Position numbers and translations under genes: made by a program. The notes beneath the pieces are model-generated. The model did not search any database. It was not told the origin of the DNA and was given only the letters and a program-made list of their open reading frames with translations. Shown here one piece after another: positions 55,234 through 64,000 of a DNA stretch of 64,000 nucleotides; positions within the stretch are counted from its first letter, which is position 1; every line of letters starts with the position of its first letter. Source of the DNA: Lucinisca nassula (Eukaryota; Mollusca; Bivalvia; Lucinida; Lucinidae); assembly GCA_963580285.1 (NCBI GenBank), contig CAUZLF010000695.1:147001-211000 (forward strand). The letters run 5' to 3'.

Positions 55234-57236
55234 GGTAAGATCAGATTTCATATTGATGAATGGCAAAAATATACTACAGATCCCTGGGTACTAAGAGCAG
55301 TTTCAGGATATGAAATAGAATTTGATTCTTGTCCTGTACAGAGGCATATTCCAAATGAAATTCCCTTTTCCGAAGATGAGAAAAAGATTGTTGATAATGA
55401 AATTGCAGAATTGTTGAAAAAAAAGGTGCAATTATTTCCTCTGATGACGAGCCTGGTCAGTTCATTTCCACAATTTTTATTGTCCCTAAGTCAAATGGAA
55501 AGTTTAGGCCTGTTATAAATTTGAAGTATTTGAACTATTTTGTCACTTACGAGCATTTTAAACAGGAAACCTATTCCCTCATTTTAGACCTGATTCAGGA
55601 AAAGGATTATCTCACGTCTATCGATTTGCGTGATTCATATTTTAGTATTTCTATTAGCCCTGACTTTCAAAAATTTCTAAAATTTTCATGGAGAGGGTGT
55701 TTGTACAAATTTGTTTGCGGAGCTTTTGGACTCGCATCACTACCTAGGGTCTTTACCAAGCTTCTTAAGCCTATTTTTGCATGGTTTAGACAGCAAGGCA
55801 TTAGGTGTTCTTATTATATTGACGACTCATTGAATATGAACAAGGATAAAGCTCTTTGCAGAAAGAATGCTATGGTTATTGCCGAAACCCTTACTTCGTT
55901 AGGGTATGATATTAATACAGAGAAATCAGTTTTTGAACCCTCACAAAGAATCGTGTATTTTGGTTTTATTCTTGATTCTGTCCTTTTTAAGGTGTATCTC
56001 CCCAAGGAAAAGGTTGAAAAGATAATAAATCTGGCTAAATTGCTCATTTCAGGGGAAAAAGTTACTATCAGACAGTTAGCCTCTTTTATAGGGCTTGTTA
56101 TCAATGCTTTTTATGCAATTTTGGAAGCTCCTCTGCATTACAGAGAGCTGGAAAGAAATAAAATTGCTGCTCTTGGTGCTTCCAGGAATTTTAATAAAGT
56201 AGTTTTGCTCTCAGATTCAAGTCGGTCAGAACTCCTATGGTGGATTAAGAACGTTGATGTAAAGAATGGGAAGCCCATTAGACCTAGAAAACCTTCCATT
56301 ATGTTGCAGACAGATGCGTCTCTTCTAGGTTGGGGAGCTTTTTGTAAAAATACGAACATTTCCATAGGTGGCAGATGGACAGAGTCTGAGGCCATCAATC
56401 ACATCAATTGTCTAGAATTATTGGCAATTTTTTATGCGCTGAAGTCCTTTTGTTCAAACTATAAGTCTGTTCATGTAAAGGTTCAGTCTGACAATACTTG
56501 TGCAGTAGCTTATATCAATAATATGGGGGGCATGGCCTCTCTAGATATGGATTTGTTAGCCAGAAACATATGGCAGTGGTGTATTGAAAGGGATATTTAT
56601 TTGTCTGCTTCTCACATCTGTTCCTTAGATAACGAGATCGCTGATTTCTCATCGCGGAACTTCTCGGACTCTACAGAATGGATGTTAAAGAAAGACATTT
56701 TTAACCGCTTGTGTACCCAGTGTTTCTTACCTGACATTGATTTGTTTGCATCAAGGCTAAATTTCCAGGTGGAAAAATTTGTCTCTTGGTTCCCTGAGCC
56801 AGGGGCCTTCAGATATGATGCTTTTAGTTTTTCATGGGAAACATTTTCTCCTTATCTTTTTCCTCCTTTTGCTTTAGTTGCGCATTGTCTGAACAAAATT
56901 ATGGAGGATCAAGTCAAAAGAGCCTTGCTAGTTGTTCCACACTGGGTATCGCAACCATGGTTTCCTATGCTTTTATCTATGCTGGTTTCTTTTCCCATCA
57001 GGATTCCACGGCACAAGGACATTCTAGTACTTCCACACAATGGTCAAACACATCCGTTAGGACGATTATCCCTAGTCGCATTGGTTGTATCCGGTATTCC
57101 CTCAGAAACAAAGGTCTTCCAGACTCACTATCTGTACGTCATGGAGAAAAGGAACAGAGAAGCAGTACAGCTTGGCATGGGAGAAGTGGTGTATTTGGTG
57201 TTCTCAATGGAAACAGAATCCCATTTGTACGTCTGA
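55234..57236 (+). pseudogene. DIRS RT / RNase H / methyltransferase-like ORF with one frame break
   Basis: The segment 55237-55424 (FHIDEWQKY to EIAELLKK) is open in the ORF1 frame. The frame then moves by -1 at an A8 run (55420-55427) and continues to 57236. RT: KFRPVINLKYLN, SIDLRDSYFSISI, CGAFGLASLPRVF and catalytic YYIDDSLN (55812). RNase H: QTDASLLGWGAF, CLELLAI, QSDNTCAVAYI, DNEIADFSSR. The tail has DIDLFASRLN and a SWETFSPYLFPPF block like DIRS methyltransferase-like domains. All catalytic residues are visible; only the A-run prevents one frame. The sequence A AAA AAG is also a -1 slippery heptamer, so programmed shifting cannot be excluded. Confidence 0.8.
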
Positions 57237-58100
57237 GGTAATAGTACTGACTTATCTTCAGTTTCTTATTAGACAAGGTAAGTCATATAGTGTTATAAAT
57301 ACACATAAGTCTATGTTATTACAAACTTTGCGGTTGTTAGGAAATAACTGGTGTGACAACCCTGTGTTTATTAGTAGGTTTATGAAAGGATTTTTCAATA
57401 AAAGACCTCCTTTGCCTCGGTATAATTTTACCTGGCCAGTTTCAAAGGTGCTGGATTATTTAAAAACCTTGTTTCCATTGTGTAATCTTTCTCTAAAAAT
57501 GTTAACGTTTAAGTTAGTAGCGTTATTAGCGTTATCTACTGCTTCCAGAGCTCAAACTCTAGTATCCTTGAATATTGACTGTATGAGGATTTTTGAAGAC
57601 AAAGTTTCTTTTGTATTCCATGATCTGCTTAATAGTAGAAGTAAAACAAAGATCAGGAATTGATACAATTAACTTACTCCACCCATAAGACTTCTAGACC
57701 GAGACAAACTTTTCAGCTCAATGTGTTTCACAGTGATGACGAAAAACTTTGTGTCATGCATACGTTATTGCATTATCTTGATAAGACAAGTAGTGTGCGG
57801 AAATCCCAGTATGTTCTTGTGTCGTACTGTACCTTTTCTAAAGTTACTTCCAGTACTGTTGCCAGATGGCTCAAGGATGTGCTTAATTTAGCTGGTATTG
57901 ATGTTTCTATTTTCAAAGCACATTCATATAGAGGAGCTGCAGCCACTGCAGCTTTTGTACGTGGATGTTCTTTGAAAGACATTCTGAAAGCTGCCGATTG
58001 GTCGTCAGTTAAGAATTTCAGAAAGTTTTATTCGAGAGATTTATATTCTGCTGGGACCTCAGCTAGTGGTGTCAGTTTTGCTGATGCCGTTTTTGAATGA
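57085..58100 (+). pseudogene. DIRS tyrosine recombinase, split by a 53-bp insert
   Basis: Overlaps the 3' end of the RT frame. The N-terminal part (to about 57633) has INTHKSMLLQTL and the first catalytic Arg in LSTASRAQTLVSL. The C-terminal part (from about 57689) has KTSRPRQTF, FKAHSYRGAAATAAF (HxxR) and KFYSRDL (Tyr). The two parts are separated by 57636-57691, which adds a stop and a frame change. Subtracting 56 bp would restore the frame. Without the insert it would be an ordinary DIRS integrase that joins circular cDNA to the target. Confidence 0.85.
57636..57688 (-). mobile_element. 53-bp terminal fragment of the Penelope-like family inside the recombinase
   Basis: TAGTAGAAGTAAAACAAAGA through TTACTCCACCCA equals the extreme 3' end of the Penelope-like repeat (compare 19235-19290 and, inverted, 15608-15662). 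TAA on both sides (57633-57635 and 57689-57691) is a possible 3-bp duplication. Confidence 0.8.
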
Positions 58101-58251
58101 TTATGACCCTTGCTCATTTACGCAGAAGTATATTTTTTGAGTCGGTATACTGATTGATCAATTGATACTTTAATAGTGATGTTATATGGTACTATTTACG
58201 TTATCTTGTGGGATAAATTGGTTGTTTAGCCATTTTGTTGTTCTTTAAGAT

Positions 58252-58372
58252 GCAGTTTCTACATGCGATAAAGCTGAAGGCTTTACGGAAAATAATGGAC
58301 CCCTCATCCAAGATTTATTGCAGGATGAGGGTCATTATTAGAGTAAAGCCGGAGGCTTGAGCATGTAGAAAC
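58252..58372 (+). repeat. DIRS internal complementary region
   Basis: 58252-58297 is the inverse of the left terminus (53408-53453), and 58298-58372 is the inverse of the right terminus (58556-58630). This fused complement lets DIRS cDNA ends be copied and circularised in the accepted model. Confidence 0.93.
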
Positions 58373-58431
58373 CCTCCCATGTTTTAATCCCACCCTCTTC
58401 GATGCACAACAAAATGTCTGTCTTTAAATTA

Positions 58432-58567
58432 TGACTGGATTGATGCGTGAAAGGTAGATATTGAGACAGGGTATATCACGTGACCTGTCTTTTCTTATCT
58501 GTCGTATTACATTGCTTGAAAGAGCGCCTGGTTCGCTATCGCGGAGTAACATGCAGTTTCTACATGC
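58432..58567 (-). repeat. DIRS right inverted terminal repeat
   Basis: Exact inverse of 53439-53574. It continues into a right-specific end CTCAAGCCTCCGGC...GAGGGGTC to 58630. Confidence 0.92.
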
Positions 58568-58890
58568 TCAAGCCTCCGGCTTTACTCTAATAATGACCCT
58601 CATCCTGCAATAAATCTTGGATGAGGGGTCCATTTTCCGGCTAATGCTAACTGTTGGTACATTACTTGTTTCTTGAAATCACAAAATATTGTATGTGCTT
58701 GATACACAACTTCAATGTTTTGGATTAATATTTTCTAACTATATTTAATTGTCCTTTTAAACTTCTTGCAATCAATTCTGTCAATATAGGCACCGCCCTC
58801 CCCCCAACCAATACTAATATAATCCATATTTTGCTTTTTACATTAACATATAGAATAGAGATGCACATAAAGTGTGCTTTAGCTCATTCA

Positions 58891-59283
58891 TAAGGCTGAC
58901 ACGATCAACCATACAATCGACCAACCAACCGACAGACCCCACAAAAACGACCACCATTCCGGGTTCGCTTGTAATCGAGTTCTTGACAGGTACAGTTTAC
59001 TACCCAAAGTTATGCCTAAAATAGCTCGATGAGTGGCAAACAGTGCAGTCCCCGATGAGACCCAGCAATCTGTGGCATCTCATCTGGGTCTACACCGTTT
59101 GTCCAGGCCCATCCGTCGAGATACACACACGGTAGAGTGCCATCTATGGTAAGAGTCATGCTCAGACAAAAAGCCGAACAGGTAAAGTTATGACAAAAAA
59201 CCCTAGCGATCACTAATCGACCATTGATCGCAATGACATAACTGATAACCGATTGACTTTTCAGCTCCAATTAGCCAGCCTTC
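58891..59283. mobile_element. hAT-like MITE
   Basis: 393 bp, flanked by CTCATTCA (58883-58890) and CTCATTTA (59284-59291). Starts TAAGGCTGAC and contains a diverged palindromic module (59040-59105). Confidence 0.75.
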
Positions 59284-59291
59284 CTCATTTA

Positions 59292-59639
59292 TACCCCAGA
59301 CTTAGCCCCTTCACCCTTATTTATTCCCTGGATGCAACAGAACACACCCAGCATACATATCAAAGTTCAAGGTTTAAGGTACTCTAGCTCCCAAGGAATC
59401 TTTGATGGAAAATACCTAAATAAGGAGAGTTACAGATAGGATAAATATTTAATATGAAGAATTACAAAATAACATTACTCATACAAACCATATCTTCATA
59501 GTACCAAATTTCCCACCATAGCCGCAGTGCATATATGGCCCAAGTGTGGTATTAATTTTAGTGTAGTCGAACAAAGGATGTGGAAATTAGACAGCACAAA
59601 AATGAGAATACACATTCAAGTATAACAGGATGTGTTTGT
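59292..59639. other. No gene recognised
   Basis: AT-rich; 59395-59500 resembles the degenerate repeat seen again near 61490-61570 (TTGATGAAAAATA, GAATTACAAA). Confidence 0.4.
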
Positions 59640-60900
59640 GAAATACAGAACTTGTCCCCGTACATGGTCTCTTTTTTTTAAGTTGGTCACAGTTCAAGGT
59701 TTGTATCAAGATTTTTTGTTTGGATTGGAAGCCCTTAATACAAGGAACTTACAAGCCAAATATGAAGGCTCTATCTGTAACCGTTCAAACATTATGAAAA
59801 ACAAAAAAAAAAAAAAAGAAAAAAAATCTTTTAAGTAGGTCATAGGTCAAAGTTACAGGTCAAAATAGTTTGCATGAAAGTAGAGCCCTTGTCAAAGGGA
59901 ACCTACATGCCAAATATGAAGGCTTTATCTTAAACGTTTAAAAGGTTATATATTTATTTTAATTATTCTTTTAAGTTTGCCAAAGGTCAAGGTCATGGTC
60001 AAAATTTTTACCTGAATGTAAAGCTCTTATCGCAGGAAAGATACATGGCAAATACGAAGGCTCTATCCGAAACAGTTCTGACCAAGATGTTATTTTTCTT
60101 TTCCTTCCAAGCAGGTCAAAGGTCAAGGCCGCAGGTCAAAACTTTTTGTATGCATGTAAAGCTCTTGTCATAAGGAACCTACATGCCAAATATTAAGGCT
60201 GTATCTCAGCCAGTTCACAAGTTATGACTACTGTTAACTTTTTCTTCTATGTAGGTCAAAGGTCAAGGTCACAGGTGAAAAAAAAAAAATGTGTGATTGT
60301 AAAGCTCTTGTCACAAGGAATCTACATGTAAAATATGAAGTCTCTATCTCAAACGGTTCAAAAATTCTGGCCAGAATGTTGGTTTTTATTTTATTTTAAG
60401 TAGGTCAGAGGTCCAAGGTCACAGGTCACGCTTTTTGCATGAGTGTAAAGTTTTTGTCACACTGAACCTGCATGCCAAATATGAAGGCTGTATCTCAGAC
60501 GGTTCAAAACTTATGACTAATGATAACTTTTTCTTTCATGAAGGTCAAGGTCACAGGTAAAAAATTGTGTGATTGTAAAACTCTTGTCACAAGGAATCAA
60601 TGGTCAAAGGCACAGGTCCTAATTTTTGCATGAATGTAAAGGTTTTGACACAAGGGACTTACATGCTGAATATAAAGGCTGTATCTCCAGCGGTTCAACA
60701 CTTACAGTTATAATGCCCAATATTATTTTTTCTTTTAAGTAGGTCAAAGGTCAAGGTCGCAGGAAATTTATTTATTTATTTTTTATTTATTTATTTTTGC
60801 ATGAATATGAAGCTCTTGTCACAAGGAACCTTCATGCCAAATATGAATACTCTATCTCAAACGGTTCAAAAGTTAGGACCAGTGTTAACATTATCCATGT
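59640..60900. repeat. Satellite of ~125-bp units rich in AGGTCA motifs
   Basis: About nine or ten diverged units. Landmarks are AGGTCAAAGGTCAAGGTC, TGTAAAGCTCTTGTCACAAG, GGAACCTACATGCCAAATAT, GAAGGCTCTATCTCAAACGG and TTCAAAAGTTATGAC. Perfect AGGTCAAAGGTCA occurs at 60113-60125, 60253-60265 and 60741-60753. Short frames are repeat artefacts. Confidence 0.85.
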
Positions 60901-60959
60901 ACAAGCAAACACACCATCAACAGACAGTGAAAAATAGAGTATGTCCCCGCTATTGCTAC

Positions 60960-61351
60960 TAAGGTTGACAGGATTAATCGCATAACCGATTAATCGATCA
61001 ATGATCTCCACAAAAATGATTATCATTTCCGGTTTACCTTTAAGCGATTACTTGATAGGTACAATTTACTAGCCAAAATTATGCATAAAATAGCTGGATG
61101 AGTGGCAAACAGTGCAGACCCTGATGAGACGCCGCATTATGTGACGTCTCATCTGGGTCCTCACTGCTTGCTCAGACCTGTCTGATCAAATATACATATG
61201 GCCAAGCGCAACACACGGCAAGAGTCATGCTCAGACAGAAAGCCAGACAAGTAAAATAATGACAAAATCCATAGCGATTACTAATCCACCATCAATCGCA
61301 CTGGCAGGACTGATAATCAATTATCTCTTCAGCTCCGATTAGCCAGCCCTA
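60960..61351. mobile_element. hAT-like MITE with perfect 8-bp duplication
   Basis: 392 bp, ends TAAGGTTGAC and CCAGCCCTA, bracketed by ATTGCTAC (60952-60959 and 61352-61359). It carries the palindromic module at 61108-61170 (GATGAGACGCCGCATTATG). Confidence 0.85.
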
Positions 61352-61359
61352 ATTGCTAC

Positions 61360-61857
61360 CGGGGACATAAAAGTTACAGAGGGATGTAAGTTATAAGCAC
61401 GGCCCCTTAGACCTGTTTTTTTTTCATGGTACACCAAATCATGCCCAACAGATGTACATATTCCTTATTAAAGTTTTGTAGGTGACCTAATTCCTGAAGA
61501 AACATTGATGAAAAATAAATGCAATATTATTTGAAGCTCATATTTAATAACAGGAATTACAAAGGGACCTTACTCTAACAAAGCTAATTCCACCGCCCCT
61601 TACTCCCTACTACCTTTACATTGCATTAAGGTTTGTTGCGATGTAAATCTTATCCGAAACAAAATATGTTTAATGACTAGAGTCACAAAGGGGCCTTACC
61701 CCAGCAAACCTAAAATAAAGAGCCCCTGGTTCCTAAACCACCCCTACAGAACACTAAGGTCCAAGTATTGGGTATTTTTTCAAAATCAGACAAAGTGTGT
61801 GTAAGATATTAGACAAAACATATACTTAACCGATCCGGTACTGGAAATCAAAAAAGG
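61360..61857. other. No gene recognised; short degenerate repeat
   Basis: A motif 'ACAAAGGGACCTTACTC' recurs as 'CACAAAGGGGCCTTACCCC', suggesting a decayed tandem pair (61550-61740). Confidence 0.45.
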
Positions 61858-61936
61858 GTAAGTGGCAAGCAGTGCAGGCCCAGACCAGACGCCATAAAAT
61901 GCGGCATCTGATCAGGGTCCACACCGCCTGCAGAAA
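61858..61936. repeat. Palindromic module, stand-alone
   Basis: GTGGCAAGCAGTGCAGGCCC pairs imperfectly with AGGGTCCACACCGCCTGC through GACGCCATAAAATGCGGC. Confidence 0.7.
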
Positions 61937-61989
61937 ACCCAGCTAATGTCCTTTTTCAAACATCTAAATATATGGGATTTTCTAGCACC

Positions 61990-62310
61990 GACATTTATTT
62001 TCCGTTCAAACATAGACCGTGGGTGCCCACCAGAGCCACGTTCCCGATGCAACTTCGGCAATCACCACAATCGCCGTGTTAAGTAACTCCAGTGGGCACC
62101 CAGAATCTGTATATTGTTTGTGCACCCTAAGAAAACCAGATTATTTCCCTGCAAACATACGCCTAACAGCATTACAATTTTTCAGCAGTGAGACTCATGT
62201 TGACCGAAAAAAAAAGAGAAAATAAAACAGAGACTGTGTGCACCAATCAGAACCACCTCATTGAGGCAACTCTAATGAGCGGTCCAGTTCTGTGCTTCAA
62301 GCCCAATATA
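61990..62310. mobile_element. Degenerate foldback MITE fragments
   Basis: Decayed palindrome arms (TGGGTGCCCACCAGAGCC, CCAGTGGGCACCCAGAATC; AACCACCTCATTGAGGCAAC). 62311-62587 holds A- and TA-rich DNA with another trace at 62395-62440. Confidence 0.5.
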
Positions 62311-62587
62311 AAAAAAAAAAAAAAAAAATATACAAATTTATACCTGGATAACTAAAAACTTTCAAAAATGACAATCATTTTTGATCTTAACACAGATTGT
62401 AGGTGCCCATTAGACCATCTCGAAATGTTGTGATTCGAGTATCATTACAGAACAGAATTATTGGGAAAAAAATATGTATATATGTACGAAATTGAAAACA
62501 GCTTCAAAATGCTCAAGCACATATACATACATGTATAAATATAGAAATATATATTTACATATTTTATGATTTCTGAAAATAACTGTA

Positions 62588-62795
62588 CACCACAACCTCT
62601 TTATAACACTATTAATGGGGTCCAAAGCAGAAACCGTGATAGTTAAACAACAATGTTATATCCAAACAAAAATGTATAGATTATATAGAAAAATGACCAT
62701 TTCCATATAATCTATTCATTTTTGGGATCCATCTTGAAACCGTGTTATATCCAAAACCGTGTTATAATGAACCGTGTTATAACGAGGTTGTGGTG
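62588..62795. mobile_element. Tc1/mariner (pogo-like) MITE
   Basis: 208 bp. The ends CACCACAACCTC(T/G)TTATAACAC are inverted repeats with one mismatch, flanked by TA (62586-62587, 62796-62797). An inner inverted repeat surrounds ATATAATCTATTCATTTTTG. Confidence 0.8.
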
Positions 62796-62997
62796 TATAA
62801 GTATATTCTAGAGGATCACCGCACATTACAGGTAAATGTATACATATAAGCTCAAAATGAACAGATCCATGGGTCGGGATAGTCAAGATGACAAACCATC
62901 GCCCGGGCAAAACACCATGCTGATACGCCCATTAAAAACAGGACCTTTTCTATGGTTTTGAAAGTGGCATCTTTCTAATGAGAAACTTGTGACATTC

Positions 62998-63273
62998 ACT
63001 ATGAGAACACCCCCATACAATTTTGATCCCCTTAAACCTCACTTCTACATAGTAAAACTTGGGTTTACTGGGATATACCCCATTTTTGTATTCCAGCCTT
63101 AAAATATAGAATGTGGGTACCCATTAGAACCGCCTCGATGAAGCAGCTCTAACAAGTGTCCACAGTGCATACATCAAGCAGAAATAAAAGAAAATATCAC
63201 AAATTTTTATTATAAAATACTTGCTTTTGGACGATAGTTTACAATACATTTGTATAGGCGTGCTCCCGCAATG
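62998..63273. mobile_element. Foldback MITE, subfamily A, diverged
   Basis: CACTATGAGAACACCCCCAT to GGCGTGCTCCCGCAATG; palindrome GAACCGCCTCGATGAAGCAG has several mismatches. A second half-copy (GAACCACCTCGTTGAGGCGG) follows at 63285-63440. Confidence 0.7.
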
Positions 63274-63663
63274 ATTTCAGAATATTTTTATTTACGGTCT
63301 ACAGCTAGAACCCCTGGTTCGTTTTTGAACCACCTCGTTGAGGCGGCTCCAACGAGCCCCCATAGTCCATGCATAAATTTTGAAAAATGAAATTAAAGAA
63401 TATCTCCTGCAAACTCCACCCCTCCCTATATAGTAAGGTTGGGAGGGCATCCAATTGCATGCTCAATGCACTGAGAAAGCCATTCTTCACATGGGGATAC
63501 TAGCAGTTAGCATGCCCATGGAAAAAATTGCAATTTATGTCTCCCCCATTAACCCCCCACCCCTGCACCAAACTAAACCTTCGTCCCCAAACACAACACC
63601 AGTCCACCTCAAAATCCAGGGGTGCAAGGCCGTACTTAAATTGATTGAAAAAAAAAAAAAAAT

Positions 63664-63740
63664 GGCTGGGCTCACTGCAAACAGTGTAGGCCCCGATCAG
63701 ACGCCACATTCTACAGCGTCCGATCTGGGCCCACACTGTC
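63664..63740. repeat. Palindromic module, stand-alone
   Basis: CAAACAGTGTAGGCCCCGAT and ATCTGGGCCCACACTGTCTG flank GACGCCACATTCTACAGCGTC. From 63741 to 64000 I see no gene. Confidence 0.7.
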
Positions 63741-64000
63741 TGTCAGGGTACCAACTCTGGCACCAAATGGGTTATGGTGCTCTTACTAAATTACAATCTG
63801 ATCTGTTTACAAGAGAAAGACAGGTCAATGTAACCATAAAGAGATACTCATTGTACTAGATCACTGTTTTCAGATGCCATTGCCAACTAAATGATAGAGT
63901 AAGAGAGGTCTACTCCCTTACTCACCAGAACAACTACTCTCAGGATGACTTACCTCTAAAAACCCCGTAGAGCTGTTTACGTTGAATGACCGAAATCAAG

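Larger units (their letters stand above)
53408..58630 (+). mobile_element. Structurally complete DIRS retrotransposon
   Basis: 5,223 bp. It has inverted terminal repeats (53439-53574 and 58432-58567, identical by eye over 136 bp), a left extension (53408-53438), a right extension (58568-58630), and an internal complementary region (58252-58372) built from the complements of the two termini. Coding order is gag, RT/RNase H with a methyltransferase-like tail, and tyrosine recombinase. There is no target-site duplication, as expected for recombinase integration. Identical repeats suggest a young copy, yet the RT and recombinase frames are broken. Confidence 0.92.

Noticed and set aside
57633..57691. 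Spliceosomal intron in the DIRS recombinase
   Set aside because: No GT-AG pair gives the expected KTSRPR junction, and the stretch matches the terminus of another repeat family.

Overview
The window looks like gene-poor, repeat-saturated nuclear DNA of an invertebrate, most likely a marine bivalve or related mollusc. That is an inference from the repeat types: tandem-core elements with AGCTCACCTG/CAGGTGAGCGA ends, an I/Nimb-type LINE with an (ATC)n tail, DIRS and Penelope-like retroelements, and tRNA-derived SINEs. I found no convincing host protein gene, rRNA or functional tRNA. Nearly every long reading frame belongs to a mobile element.

Layout. 1-2810: hairpin, SINE fragments and a tandem-core element. 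2855-9475: a three-level nest, in which a Penelope-like remnant contains a foldback MITE that contains a full-length, apparently intact I-superfamily LINE (3424-9209, ORF1 + ORF2, 12-bp target-site duplication). 10525-16555: two more tandem-core elements sharing termini with the first but carrying different ~160-bp units, pierced by a SINE-like family ('S') and a Penelope 3' end. 16556-23090: degenerate repeats, SINEs, Penelope 3' ends and a broken methyltransferase-like/SGNH-hydrolase gene. 23096-30735: a head-to-tail chain of 5'-truncated LINE copies, a satellite, and a Penelope-like element carrying another LINE insertion with a 12-bp duplication. 31407-35490: foldback, hAT-like and SINE insertions. 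35491-43658: a ~4.1-kb tandem duplication with S copies at its breakpoints; each unit gained private insertions whose empty sites survive in the other unit. 44096-48331: cluster of foldback MITEs, a complete SINE and a TA-flanked MITE. 48735-53407: a LINE 3' fragment and a decayed L1/Tx1-type LINE (minus strand). 53408-58630: a structurally complete DIRS retroelement with identical 136-bp inverted repeats and a textbook internal complementary region, but a frame break in RT and a 53-bp Penelope-derived insert in its recombinase. 58891-64000: two more hAT-like MITEs, a satellite full of AGGTCA motifs, another TA-flanked MITE and degenerate foldbacks.

How the parts relate. The intact LINE and at least three SINE-type families share a 3'-end pattern (TGACC - GTTGACG - CGTTAAAC - AAATC), so the LINE machinery is a plausible driver of the SINE insertions. 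Nested insertions give a relative order of events: Penelope-like element, then foldback MITE, then LINE at 2855-9475; and duplication first, then LINE fragment and pogo-like MITE at 35-43 kb. All coordinates, identities and copy counts were read by eye, without alignment software.
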